From positions 1 through 8,946 of the forward strand of contig JAGPUU010000421.1 in the NCBI GenBank assembly GCA_018067325.1: a DNA stretch of 8,946 nt. The letters are read 5' to 3'. Positions 1 through 6,446 of this stretch are shown here, piece after piece (the stretch's first letter is position 1; the number at the start of each line of letters is the position of its first letter). The translations under genes and the position numbers were made by a program. Under the pieces are notes generated by a model that was not told where the DNA came from, did no database searches, and saw nothing but the letters and a program-made list of their open reading frames with translations. The stretch is from Amphritea sp. GTDB lineage: Bacteria > Pseudomonadota > Gammaproteobacteria > Pseudomonadales > Balneatricaceae.

Positions 1-2093
1 TGTAGGTAGTAGCCTTGAATATAGTCTACGCCCAGCTTCCAGAGCCGACCCATTAGGCGGGTATCTTCCACCAAGGGAGCGATGGTGGTGATGCTCGACT
101 TCTTTAATTCTTTAATCATGGCGGCAAACGCTTTATCGGTATCCGTTGAATGGTTTAGATCCTGAATATAGGAGCCGTCTAGCTTCACCAGGTCTGGTTT
201 AAGCTTTTTACGCAGCAGTTCACGATTTGCAGATACGCCAAAATGCTTAATACAGAACTTACAGCCCAATTTCTTAAGGCCCGCACGGAAATTCTCTGCC
301 TGAGTCTGGCTTGTGCTCAGGTCTGATTCGCTTACCTGAAAGACGATAAGATCAGCCGGAATACGGTATACCTTGAGTTGATCTGCGACCCAGTTAAGAA
401 CATCAGAATCTTGATAGAAGCGGGCTGTCAGGTTGATAAATACCCGACTGCGCTGCTGTTCCTTGAGCTTTTCTGCAATACGAATAAAGGCGTGCTCTAT
501 TACCCACTTATCGAGCCGAATGCTGGTTTCAGCATGATCCATAGTGGTGAGGAAAACGTTAGGCGATAAACCCTCTTCATTATCATTTTGATTGAGCCGC
601 AGGAAGACTTCATAGTTACCCAGACCATTTGAGGAAGTCAGGCCGACTATAGGCTGGAATAAAATACGGAACTGATCTTTGTCTAGCGCTTCACAAATCG
701 TATTGATAGCTGAGTTATCAATACCCTCATCCACATCGGTAGTCAGTTCGAACAGCTTTGCACCGTTGCCTTTCTGTCCTTTGCTACCGACTTCATCCGC
801 GGCAATCCGGGCGCGGTTGAGCAGCTCCATAAAATGGGGGGCGTTATCATTAATGGTACAGATACCGATACTACAGTTGGTTTGCACGGTAGTACCTGTG
901 ACATTGATATTCAGTTGGGACACAGCCTGGCACAATAAGTCAGCCAGCTTCATGGCTTTGTCCGGGCTAGGGTCGTGGAAGAGTACAGCAAATACACCTC
1001 CTTCTAACCGTGCGCAGATATGGGCTTTGTTGATCTTTTTGCGGAATAGTTCGGCGACATCTGCAAGCACGATATCGCTACCGGTTGCCCCAAGTTCTGA
1101 TTGTAGTGAACTATAGTTATCAAACTTTACATACAGGAGGCTGCAATCAGCCCCACCGGGAATAGCTTTGTGAACCGCCTTCTCCAGTGAGTTGATCATG
1201 TAATCCCGATCATACAGACGGGTGGCTGGGTCGAAATTTTCAAAGCTTCTATCATTTTGGCGACTATCAGGACTGATGATCACCTGAAGACAGTCTTGAT
1301 GCAGGTAGCGGGCATGTTGGATGCTGAAAGCCGCTTGGAAGTTTGTTCCATCTATCCGGCGGCCGGTCAGGTCTACTTTGATTGGATGATCTTTTTCAAG
1401 TGCTTCTTGCAGGGATATCTTAAGTTGGTCGCGATCCTTCATCGCAATAAACTTATCCAGCAGTTCTCCCTGGCTGATAGCGCTTTCCTCTAATCCGAAG
1501 AGCTCGCAGAATGCAGGATTAATATATTCTGAAATAAGGTCGTATGACAGATAGCTAATGGGTAACTCTGACAGCGCTGCAAGTTGTTGGCAGTGCTTCT
1601 CAGCTTCTGCTAGCTGTGCTTCGGCAAGCCGCAGTTGACGACGGTTTTCCAGATGTTCAAGTTGTCGTCGAATTTGAATCAGCAACAGTTCCTGCTCATC
1701 AAGAGAGATGACTGTAGCCATTCGGGCTTTCAGTCCCTGCAGCAGCTTCTGACTGCTATTTTCGGGGACCAGCTGGATAATAGGGATGTCTTTGTTAAGC
1801 CGCTGAAGGACCTGGTTAGCCTCTTTTGCGGTAAACTTGCCCTCTACCTGAGGGCTGAGGATAAGATCCCAGGAGCGCTCACTCAGCGCTTCGTTAAACT
1901 CTTCTTCAGACTGTACCTGCTTACCCCGGGGTGCAAGTCTGGCACCGCGAAGCAAGGTGATAATGGGGTCCGCTTCCTCTGCGGTCAGGCCTAGAAACAG
2001 GATGTGCACATTTTTGCGCAGACGCTGTCGCTTTTCTGAAATAATCCTTTTTAACAGGGCGTCAGGCGCGCCTGTTTCTGCTTGTCCACTCAT
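1..2093 (-). CDS. FimX-like REC-PAS-GGDEF-EAL protein with degenerate catalytic motifs (3' end outside window)
   Basis: An open frame of 697 codons runs from the ATG at 2093 off the left edge. Domains in order: a receiver-like segment (about 28-140) whose usual phospho-acceptor Asp position reads Pro81 (WDLILSP); a helical linker (135-175); a PAS-like domain (173-281); a GGDEF domain (about 285-450); and an EAL domain (about 470 onward). The GGDEF signature reads EGGVF (364-368). EAL reads EVF (495-497) with Arg499 kept. Asn554 and Lys637 are kept, but other metal or catalytic positions are changed: Gln586 in FQVSES, Lys-His (616-617) for Asp-Asp, and Pro673 where Glu is usual. The end reads DYIQGYYL. 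Pseudomonas and Xanthomonas FimX share this architecture; FimX binds c-di-GMP through an inactive EAL domain and acts on type IV pilus assembly via PilZ/PilB. Orthology is my inference. A possible promoter lies just upstream; the Shine-Dalgarno is weak (AGAAG). Confidence 0.85.
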   Translation of the reverse strand, partial: MSGQAETGAPDALLKRIISEKRQRLRKNVHILFLGLTAEEADPIITLLRGARLAPRGKQVQSEEEFNEALSERSWDLILSPQVEGKFTAKEANQVLQRLNKDIPIIQLVPENSSQKLLQGLKARMATVISLDEQELLLIQIRRQLEHLENRRQLRLAEAQLAEAEKHCQQLAALSELPISYLSYDLISEYINPAFCELFGLEESAISQGELLDKFIAMKDRDQLKISLQEALEKDHPIKVDLTGRRIDGTNFQAAFSIQHARYLHQDCLQVIISPDSRQNDRSFENFDPATRLYDRDYMINSLEKAVHKAIPGGADCSLLYVKFDNYSSLQSELGATGSDIVLADVAELFRKKINKAHICARLEGGVFAVLFHDPSPDKAMKLADLLCQAVSQLNINVTGTTVQTNCSIGICTINDNAPHFMELLNRARIAADEVGSKGQKGNGAKLFELTTDVDEGIDNSAINTICEALDKDQFRILFQPIVGLTSSNGLGNYEVFLRLNQNDNEEGLSPNVFLTTMDHAETSIRLDKWVIEHAFIRIAEKLKEQQRSRVFINLTARFYQDSDVLNWVADQLKVYRIPADLIVFQVSESDLSTSQTQAENFRAGLKKLGCKFCIKHFGVSANRELLRKKLKPDLVKLDGSYIQDLNHSTDTDKAFAAMIKELKKSSITTIAPLVEDTRLMGRLWKLGVDYIQGYYL

Positions 2094-2132
2094 CGTATTC
2101 TTCTGCGGTTGAGATACTTGTTTGATCTATCG

Positions 2133-2161
2133 AGTGTATCCGCTTTGAAGGAAACTGTCAG
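2133..2161 (-). promoter_or_regulatory. Candidate sigma-70 promoter for the FimX-like gene
   Basis: On the minus strand the -35 CTGACA (2156-2161) and -10 TACACT (2133-2138) are separated by exactly 17 bp, matching the consensus at 5/6 and 4/6 positions. Transcription would start about 35 nt upstream of the ATG at 2093. It lies between the gene and the repeat-rich interval, which fits transcription of this gene independent of the tRNAs. Confidence 0.5.
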
Positions 2162-2168
2162 CGGTCAA

Positions 2169-2271
2169 AAACTTAAAAGTAGTAGCTCGTTGTTCGACGT
2201 CACAAAGAAACTTAAAAAGCCGTAGTTAGTAGCTCGACCGTCACAAAGTACGTGACTAGCTCGTTGCTCGA
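2169..2271. repeat. Degenerate dispersed direct repeats
   Basis: Two related units lie side by side. AAACTTAAAA occurs at 2169-2178 and 2208-2217, TAGTAGCTCG at 2180-2189 and 2227-2236, and CGTCACAAAG at 2198-2207 and 2239-2248, all in the same order with different spacing. A 15-bp unit, TAGCTCGTTGYTCGA, occurs at 2183-2197 and 2257-2271 with one mismatch. Its GTTGCTC core is the reverse complement of the 7-bp unit in the tandem array at 2365-2434, so the two repeat families are probably related. Function unknown. Confidence 0.7.
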
Positions 2272-2364
2272 TATAAGCCTTCTTTATTTAGCGTTAGGTT
2301 AACGAGAGAGTGAATAGCTTTGTAAGAAAGTTGTTGAGTTGGTTGTGCAGGGGCTGATAATTCT

Positions 2365-2434
2365 GAGCAACGAGCAACGAGCAACGAGCAACGAGCAACG
2401 AGCAACGAGCAACGAGCAACGAGCAACGAGCAAC
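2365..2434. repeat. Tandem repeat (GAGCAAC) x10
   Basis: Ten perfect head-to-tail copies of the 7-bp unit GAGCAAC fill exactly 70 bp with no interruption. A perfect array like this is prone to copy-number change by slippage and should act as a VNTR. It lies outside any gene, about 200 bp upstream of the candidate promoter of the FimX-like gene, so an effect on expression is possible but unproven. Confidence 0.95.
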
Positions 2435-2503
2435 GTCTCACTTATTAACTGAACAAGTTGGGTGTAATGCAGAGTAAATTAATACTAAGAGGGTGGATCT
2501 TGG

Positions 2504-2526
2504 AAAGATGGCTGGGGTAGGAGGAT
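2504..2526 (-). repeat. Partial tRNA-Gln 3' end (att-like direct repeat, distal copy)
   Basis: This 23-bp segment is identical to 2667-2689. It contains the last 18 nt of tRNA-Gln, including the encoded CCA, plus 5 nt of downstream flank. Identity stops abruptly on both sides and the rest of the tRNA is not present. Such 3'-end copies are the usual trace of tRNA-targeted site-specific integration, although no integrase is present in the window. An aborted tandem tRNA duplication is the main alternative. Confidence 0.75.
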
Positions 2527-2534
2527 GGATCCTA

Positions 2535-2617
2535 ATCGTCTGAAGACGATAAGTCCCCTTCGGGCTTCGCTGGCGCTCGTCTCAAATTGCTTCGCAATTA
2601 GTCGAACCTCGAGGTTC
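2535..2617. repeat. Cluster of three short perfect inverted repeats
   Basis: Three hairpins lie between the two copies of the tRNA-Gln 3' repeat: ATCGTC-TGAA-GACGAT (2535-2550), AATTGC-TTC-GCAATT (2585-2599) and the perfect 14-bp palindrome GAACCTCGAGGTTC (2604-2617). None is followed by a clear T-run, so they do not look like simple intrinsic terminators. They could shape or process the RNA downstream of tRNA-Gln, or belong to a small mobile repeat. Confidence 0.6.
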
Positions 2618-2666
2618 TCTTGATGGCTTGAGCTTGAGGAGTAAAGCTTGGTTTAGTGCAGAAAGA

Positions 2667-2689
2667 AAAGATGGCTGGGGTAGGAGGAT
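2667..2689 (-). repeat. Direct repeat at the tRNA-Gln 3' end (proximal copy)
   Basis: This is the intact-gene partner of the repeat at 2504-2526, offset by 163 bp. It spans the last 18 nt of the functional tRNA-Gln and 5 nt of its downstream flank. A 22-bp version also occurs at 6579-6600 at the end of the other tRNA-Gln gene. Confidence 0.75.
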
Positions 2690-2746
2690 TCGAACCTCCG
2701 CGTGACGAGATCAAAACCCGTTGCCTTACCGCTTGGCTATACCCCA
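2672..2746 (-). tRNA. tRNA-Gln (UUG), second copy
   Basis: A 75-nt cloverleaf begins TGGGGTATAGCC and ends CCCCAGCCA, with CCA encoded. The anticodon TTG lies at 2714-2712 in the loop TTTTGAT. It follows tRNA-Met after 19 nt and probably shares its transcript. It differs from the other tRNA-Gln (6583-6657) at only two positions (2691 and 2702); the first restores the usual TTCGAAT T-loop, where the other copy has TTCAAAT. Pseudomonas has only tRNA-Met at this position, as I recall, so this copy looks like an addition. Confidence 0.97.
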
Positions 2747-2765
2747 ACAGTCTTGATAAATGAAA

Positions 2766-2842
2766 TGGTGGCAATAGCGGGACTCGAACCTGCGACCCTC
2801 GCATTATGAATGCGATGCTCTAACCAGCTGAGCTATATTGCC
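2766..2842 (-). tRNA. tRNA-Met (CAU), elongator type
   Basis: A 77-nt cloverleaf begins GGCAATATAGCTCAG and ends GCTATTGCCACCA, with CCA encoded and a perfect seven-pair acceptor stem. The anticodon CAT lies at 2808-2806 in the loop TTCATAA. The 5' G-C acceptor pair rules out an initiator tRNA, which normally has an unpaired first position. A tRNA-Ile2 with a lysidine-modified CAU is the alternative, but tRNA-Met after ychF is the arrangement in Pseudomonas, and the D-arm resembles elongator Met. Confidence 0.9.
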
Positions 2843-2864
2843 TTAGCACTTATCAAGGCCGCGA

Positions 2865-2893
2865 ATTATTCTCTTTTTTGCTAACCATGTCAA
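2865..2893 (-). promoter_or_regulatory. Promoter of the tRNA-Met/tRNA-Gln unit
   Basis: The minus strand carries a perfect -35 TTGACA (2888-2893), a 17-bp spacer and -10 AATAAT (2865-2870, 5/6). It is followed by the GC-rich discriminator TCGCGGCC, typical of stable-RNA promoters under stringent control. The tRNA begins about 22 nt downstream of the -10. Confidence 0.85.
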
Positions 2894-2905
2894 CCGATTA
2901 GAGGG

Positions 2906-2929
2906 AAAAAACAGCCCATTTCCATGGCT
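2906..2929 (-). terminator. Second, weaker intrinsic terminator
   Basis: In the minus-strand RNA, AGCCAT-GGAA-ATGGGCT forms a six-pair stem with one bulged G and is followed by six T residues (2911-2906). It lies just beyond the stronger terminator at 2941-2976 and immediately before the tRNA promoter, so it may be a backup that keeps ychF transcripts out of the tRNA unit. Confidence 0.55.
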
Positions 2930-2940
2930 ATTCGGTGGCT

Positions 2941-2976
2941 AAAAAAAAAGCCATCCGGAATCATTCCCGAATGGCT
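2941..2976 (-). terminator. Intrinsic terminator of the ychF operon (probably bidirectional)
   Basis: A 12-pair stem, including two G-T wobbles, with a four-base loop (2949-2976; arms AGCCATTCGGGA and TTCCGGATGGCT) is followed on the minus strand by a run of T residues. The opposite flank at 2977-2983 has six T residues on the plus strand, so it could also stop transcription from the left. It begins 54 nt after the ychF stop codon. Confidence 0.92.
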
Positions 2977-3030
2977 GTTTTTTGTACAGATCTGATGGTT
3001 AGCAGATCAGGATTAACGGCGATCTATTTC

Positions 3031-4122
3031 TTAAACGTTGAAGCGGAAGTGGACAACATCACCATCTTTCAGGACGTAGTCTTTTCCTTCGAGTCGCCAT
3101 TTTCCAGCTTCCTTAGCGCCGGATTCTCCTTTGAACTGGATGAAGTCGTTGTAGCTAGTTACTTCTGCGCGGATAAAGCCCTTTTGGAAGTCAGTGTGGA
3201 TAACTCCGGCGCCCTCTGGTGCGGTAGCACCTTCTTTGACAGTCCAGGCGCGGACTTCCTGAACACCGGCAGTAAAGTAGGTGTGAAGTCCCAGCAGGTT
3301 GTAGCCAGCACGGATTACCCGATCAAGGCCGGGCTCTTCCATGCCCATCTCCTGAAGGAATTCCATTTTTTCATCATCTTCCAGTTCTGAAATCTCAGCT
3401 TCCATCATATTACAGATGGCAACAATCTCGGCGCCTTCTTTCGCGGCGAGTGTTTTTACTTTGTCCAGATGGGGGTTATTTTCGAAACCGTCTTCGGAAA
3501 CGTTCGCGATATACATGGTAGGTTTGATGGTTAATAGGTGAAACTGTGATATTTCAGCCAGTTCATCATCATCGAGTTCCAGGGAACGAACCGGATTGCC
3601 CTGTTCCAATTGCGCCAGTACTTTTTCCAGAACTGCCTTGGACTTAATGGCGGCTTTGTCACCGCTATTAGCGATACGAGCCACTTTATTTAACTGTTTT
3701 TCAACTGATTCAAGGTCAGCCAGTGCCAGTTCAGTGTTGATGATTTCAATATCATCCATGGGGTCGATCTTATTCGCCACATGGATAACATTCTCATCTT
3801 CGAAACAGCGTACTACGTGCGCGATGGCATCGGTTTCGCGAATATTGGCGAGAAACTTGTTGCCCAGGCCTTCGCCTTTAGAAGCTCCGGCAACCAGGCC
3901 TGCAATGTCCACGAATTCCATCGTGGTGGCCAGTACCCGCTTAGGCTTAACAATTGCAGCCAGCGCGTCAAGACGGGGATCAGGCATTGGTACAACGCCC
4001 GCATTGGGTTCAATTGTACAAAATGGGAAGTTTTCAGCACCGATACCTGCTTTGGTCAGGGCGTTGAAAAGGGTAGATTTACCTACGTTTGGCAAGCCAA
4101 CGATGCCGCATTTGAAACCCAT
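3031..4122 (-). CDS. ychF: Redox/ribosome-associated ATPase YchF (Obg-like)
   Basis: This 363-residue protein has the usual YchF length. It opens with the P-loop GLPNVGKST (residues 9-17). It carries the family's DIAGLV switch (72-77) followed by a [12 protein letters not shown] stretch, a NVSED segment near residue 203 in the position of the nucleotide-specificity motif, and a C-terminal TGS domain ending HFRFNV. YchF binds ATP in preference to GTP, associates with ribosomes and is linked to translation fidelity and stress responses. It follows pth by 20 nt, the common pth-ychF pairing, and has AGGA upstream of its ATG. It is the last gene of the block and is followed by paired terminators. 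Confidence 0.97.
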   Translation of the reverse strand: MGFKCGIVGLPNVGKSTLFNALTKAGIGAENFPFCTIEPNAGVVPMPDPRLDALAAIVKPKRVLATTMEFVDIAGLVAGASKGEGLGNKFLANIRETDAIAHVVRCFEDENVIHVANKIDPMDDIEIINTELALADLESVEKQLNKVARIANSGDKAAIKSKAVLEKVLAQLEQGNPVRSLELDDDELAEISQFHLLTIKPTMYIANVSEDGFENNPHLDKVKTLAAKEGAEIVAICNMMEAEISELEDDEKMEFLQEMGMEEPGLDRVIRAGYNLLGLHTYFTAGVQEVRAWTVKEGATAPEGAGVIHTDFQKGFIRAEVTSYNDFIQFKGESGAKEAGKWRLEGKDYVLKDGDVVHFRFNV

Positions 4123-4142
4123 GCCAGTTATCCTGTCGTCAG

Positions 4143-4733
4143 TTATTCAGCTTTAAAAGTGTGTAAGGTCGTCATGGCTTTGTGCCAGTCGCCACTGGTG
4201 GCTTGTTCTAGCACTTGCATCGCTTCGTCACAGGCCGCTTCAGTCATTTTGAATTCGGAAGCTGGGGCTTTTTTAAGGACGAAACCACTGACTTGGCTTG
4301 CGCTGCCCGGATGTCCGATGCCAATGCGCAAGCGATAGAAATTCTTGTTGTTGCCCATTTTACTGATCATGTCGCGTAAACCGTTATGGCCGCCGTGTCC
4401 TCCGCCTAATTTAAAGCGGGCAACACCGGGGGGTAAGTCCAGTTCATCGTGGGCGACAAGGATGGATTCAGCAGGAATCTTGTAAAAGTTAGCCAGCGAG
4501 GCAACAGCCTGGCCACTGAGATTCATGAAGGTAGTAGGGATCAGCAGGTGAACAGGGGAGCCGTTCAGGCTGATTTTCCCATACAGGCCGTGAAACTTTG
4601 ATTCAGGCTTGAGAGGGGTAAGGTGTCGGGCAGCAAGCTGCCCGACAAAGTCGGCTCCGGCATTATGACGGGTCTGGTCGTACTTCTGGCCGGGATTACC
4701 CAAGCCAACGATCAGCTGTATCTGGTCTTGCAT
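4143..4733 (-). CDS. pth: Peptidyl-tRNA hydrolase
   Basis: The 196-residue product matches bacterial Pth in length and motifs. Expected active-site residues are all present, shifted by three from E. coli numbering: Asn13 (GLGNPG), His23 (RHNAG), Met70-Asn71 (TFMNLSG), Asp96 (HDELDLPPG) and Asn117 (GGHNGLRD). The cytosolic enzyme cleaves the ester bond of peptidyl-tRNA released by stalled or aborted ribosomes, recycling the tRNA. The ATG is preceded by an AGG and lies 27 nt after rplY; ychF follows after 20 nt. The tight spacing suggests one transcript with both. Confidence 0.97.
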   Translation of the reverse strand: MQDQIQLIVGLGNPGQKYDQTRHNAGADFVGQLAARHLTPLKPESKFHGLYGKISLNGSPVHLLIPTTFMNLSGQAVASLANFYKIPAESILVAHDELDLPPGVARFKLGGGHGGHNGLRDMISKMGNNKNFYRLRIGIGHPGSASQVSGFVLKKAPASEFKMTEAACDEAMQVLEQATSGDWHKAMTTLHTFKAE

Positions 4734-4760
4734 GCCGGAACCTGTCTTCTGTTAGCAGAA

Positions 4761-5360
4761 TTACTCTGCAGCTACACTGCCACGTGGAGTGTAAGCCTGT
4801 GCGATACTCTGGTCACGATCAGCACCACGACGCAGCTGTACGATCTCTACGCCTGCTGGCAGAGTCACGTCGGACAGGTGAAGAACCGTGTCCATATCGA
4901 TAGCAGACATATCTACTTCCAGAGCTTCTGGTAGTTTATCAGCCAGGCAGCGAATCTTAGTGGTGTTCTGCTGGATAGTAAAATTACCTGATGCTTTGCC
5001 AGCTGGAGACTTGTTAAAGTTAACAAAGTTCAGCGGTACAACGATTTCGATAGGCGTAGATTTAGTGATACGCAGGAAGTCGATGTGCATGATGTTGCTT
5101 TTAGACGGGTGGCGTTGCAGATCTTTGATGATTACTTGCTCTTCCTTGCCTTCTAATTCCAGAGTCAGAACAGAGGAGTAGAAAGAAGAATCTTCAGTCT
5201 GCTTAACCAGTACACGGTTTTCCAGAGAGATAGATACAGGCTTCTTACGCTTGTCTCCACCGTAAACTACAGCTGGAACATATCCAGAGTGACGAAGGCG
5301 GCGGCTCGCACCTTTCCCTTCGTCTGTACGTGGTAGTGCATTCAATACAAAGTTGCTCAT
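4761..5360 (-). CDS. rplY: 50S ribosomal protein L25, long CTC/TL5 form
   Basis: A 199-residue L25 with two parts. The N-terminal 5S-rRNA-binding domain (about 1-95) includes NALPRTDEGKGASRRLR, YVPAVVYGG and LQRHPSKSNIMHIDF. The C-terminal beta domain (about 100-185) includes VPLNF, EVDMSAIDM and DVTLPAGVEIV. E. coli L25 has only the first domain; the long form resembles general stress protein CTC and Pseudomonas RplY. It binds 5S rRNA in the 50S central protuberance. The start is the only reasonable ATG, with a weak TAGG upstream. A terminator-like hairpin ends only 15 nt before this ATG, so expression probably involves readthrough, attenuation or feedback. pth follows after 27 nt. Confidence 0.96.
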   Translation of the reverse strand: MSNFVLNALPRTDEGKGASRRLRHSGYVPAVVYGGDKRKKPVSISLENRVLVKQTEDSSFYSSVLTLELEGKEEQVIIKDLQRHPSKSNIMHIDFLRITKSTPIEIVVPLNFVNFNKSPAGKASGNFTIQQNTTKIRCLADKLPEALEVDMSAIDMDTVLHLSDVTLPAGVEIVQLRRGADRDQSIAQAYTPRGSVAAE

Positions 5361-5375
5361 TTTAATACCTATAGT

Positions 5376-5416
5376 AAAAACAAAACTGCAAACACCTTGC
5401 GACCAGGTCTTTGCAG
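5376..5416 (-). terminator. Terminator-like hairpin in the rplY leader (possible attenuator)
   Basis: In the minus-strand RNA, CTGCAAA and TTTGCAG form the outer stem, a G-G mismatch follows, and ACCT/AGGT close a seven-base loop (5386-5416). TTTTGTTTTT comes directly after. The shape is that of an intrinsic terminator. It could end prs transcripts, but because it sits 15 nt before the rplY ATG it may instead act as an rplY attenuator. Confidence 0.75.
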
Positions 5417-5427
5417 TTGTTGAGTAA

Positions 5428-5439
5428 GCCCTTGCGGGC
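5428..5439 (-). other. GNRA-tetraloop hairpin in the rplY leader
   Basis: The minus-strand RNA reads GCCC-GCAA-GGGC, a four-pair GC stem with a GNRA tetraloop. It lies directly downstream of the candidate promoter and upstream of the terminator-like hairpin, so it is likely part of a structured 5' leader of rplY. Confidence 0.5.
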
Positions 5440-5441
5440 GC

Positions 5442-5468
5442 ATTATCCCTATGTGGGATCTATATCAG
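5442..5468 (-). promoter_or_regulatory. Possible rplY promoter
   Basis: A good -10 GATAAT (5442-5447, 5/6) is followed by a GC-rich discriminator, GCGCCCGC, as in growth-rate-controlled promoters. The best -35, CTGATA (5463-5468), is only 15 bp away, which is short, so the assignment is weak. A start here would give a leader of about 75 nt containing both hairpins. Confidence 0.3.
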
Positions 5469-5489
5469 CTGTTAGCTATGCCCGAAGGC

Positions 5490-6431
5490 TTAGCGGAACA
5501 TTGCGCTGATAGATTCTTCGTTGCAGACGCGGCGTACCGCTTCTGCCAGCATCGGTGCCAGCGTTAACTGACGGATCTGACGGCAACTCGTAGCAGCTTC
5601 GCTGAGCGGGATAGTATCCGTCACAACCAGTTCGTCCAGTTCCGAGCTTGTAATGTTGCTGATCGCTGCGCCGGACAGTACTGCATGGGTTGCATAAGCA
5701 ACAACTTTCTCGGCACCGTTAGCCTTCAAGGCTCCCGCTGCTTTGCATAGCGTGCCGGCGGTATCACACATGTCGTCTACCAGAATACAGGTACGACCTT
5801 GGACATCACCGATCAGGTTCATTACCTGAGCTTCATTGGCTTTTTCACGACGCTTGTCGATGATAGCCAGATCGCAACCCAGTTGTTTGGCAACAGCTCT
5901 GGCGCGAACTACGCCGCCGACATCAGGAGAGACAACAATAGGGTTGTCATAGCTCTGACGGGCGATCTCATCCAGCAGAACCGGAGAGCCGTATACGTTA
6001 TCTACAGGGATATCAAAGAATCCCTGGATCTGATCAGCGTGCAGATCGACGGTCAATACCCGGTCGATACCTACACCTGCCAGCATGTCAGCGACTACTT
6101 TGGCGCTGATAGCAACCCGAGCAGAGCGCGGACGACGATCCTGACGGGCGTAGCCGTAATAAGGAATTACAGCAGTGATTCGGCTGGCAGAGCCGCGACG
6201 CAAAGCGTCAGCCATCACAATTAGTTCCATCAGGTTGTCATTAGTGGGAGCGCAAGTCGGCTGGATGATAAAGACATCCTTACCTCGTGCGTTCTCATGA
6301 ATCTCAACGCTGATCTCGCCATCGCTGAATTTTGTTACGGTGGCTTCGCCCATTGGAATATCGAGGCGTTCTACTACTTTTTCAGCCAGCTGGCGATTTG
6401 CATTGCCAGTGAAGACCATCATTTTAGGCAC
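5490..6431 (-). CDS. prs: Ribose-phosphate pyrophosphokinase (PRPP synthetase)
   Basis: Prs transfers pyrophosphate from ATP to ribose 5-phosphate to make PRPP, the precursor of purines, pyrimidines, NAD, histidine and tryptophan. I place the start at GTG 6431, giving 313 residues beginning [12 protein letters not shown], the length and N-terminus of Pseudomonas Prs, with GAGAAGG eight nt upstream. An in-frame ATG at 6479 would add 16 non-conserved residues. Visible motifs: FSDGE (35-39), RQDRR (96-100), metal-binding His131 in [12 protein letters not shown], catalytic-loop KRR (193-195), the PRPP loop [10 protein letters not shown] (218-227) and the C-terminal [10 protein letters not shown]. 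Cys222 replaces the more usual Val or Ile in the PRPP loop. The gene follows tRNA-Gln and precedes rplY. Confidence 0.97.
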   Translation of the reverse strand: MPKMMVFTGNANRQLAEKVVERLDIPMGEATVTKFSDGEISVEIHENARGKDVFIIQPTCAPTNDNLMELIVMADALRRGSASRITAVIPYYGYARQDRRPRSARVAISAKVVADMLAGVGIDRVLTVDLHADQIQGFFDIPVDNVYGSPVLLDEIARQSYDNPIVVSPDVGGVVRARAVAKQLGCDLAIIDKRREKANEAQVMNLIGDVQGRTCILVDDMCDTAGTLCKAAGALKANGAEKVVAYATHAVLSGAAISNITSSELDELVVTDTIPLSEAATSCRQIRQLTLAPMLAEAVRRVCNEESISAMFR

Positions 6432-6439
6432 AATGTCTA

Positions 6440-6446
6440 CCTTCTC
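6440..6446 (-). promoter_or_regulatory. Shine-Dalgarno deciding the prs GTG start
   Basis: GAGAAGG on the minus strand ends eight nt before the GTG at 6431. No comparable site precedes the upstream ATG at 6479, which follows an AT-rich stretch. This supports the shorter, family-typical Prs. Confidence 0.8.

Larger units (their letters stand above)
2094..2671. other. Repeat-rich non-coding interval between tRNA-Gln and the FimX-like gene
   Basis: I see no credible gene in these 578 bp. From the tRNA side the interval holds a 23-bp repeat of the tRNA-Gln 3' end, three short perfect hairpins, an array of ten 7-bp repeats, degenerate dispersed repeats, and the promoter of the FimX-like gene. No T-rich intrinsic terminator is evident directly after tRNA-Gln. 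The repeat content contrasts with the compact, repeat-poor gene block to the right. Confidence 0.7.

Noticed and set aside
679..1116. Plus-strand 145-residue frame opposite the FimX-like gene
   Set aside because: The opposite strand encodes a continuous GGDEF domain; the plus-strand product is low-complexity and serine-rich, with no recognisable motif.
1..2093. Active diguanylate cyclase or c-di-GMP phosphodiesterase
   Set aside because: The GGDEF motif is EGGVF, and several EAL metal and catalytic positions are substituted.
2365..2434. CRISPR array
   Set aside because: The unit is 7 bp, directly tandem, with no spacers and no cas genes nearby.
2256..2441. Minus-strand 61-residue reading frame with a repeated RCSLLVA heptad
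   Set aside because: It is simply the translation of the 7-bp DNA repeat (three units per seven codons), with no ribosome-binding site or recognisable domain.
2508..2583. A third complete tRNA-Gln gene
   Set aside because: Only the 3' 18 nt match; the sequence that should form the rest of the cloverleaf is unrelated.
2598..2804. Minus-strand 68-residue reading frame
   Set aside because: It runs through tRNA-Gln and into tRNA-Met, so coding is very unlikely.
2766..2842. tRNA-Ile2 (lysidine-modified CAU) or initiator tRNA-fMet
   Set aside because: The paired G1-C72 excludes initiator type, and the gene position after ychF and the D-arm favour elongator Met; Ile2 is not fully excluded.
3596..4338. 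Long plus-strand open frames opposite ychF and pth
   Set aside because: They are antisense to well-supported genes with complete motifs and show no family features.
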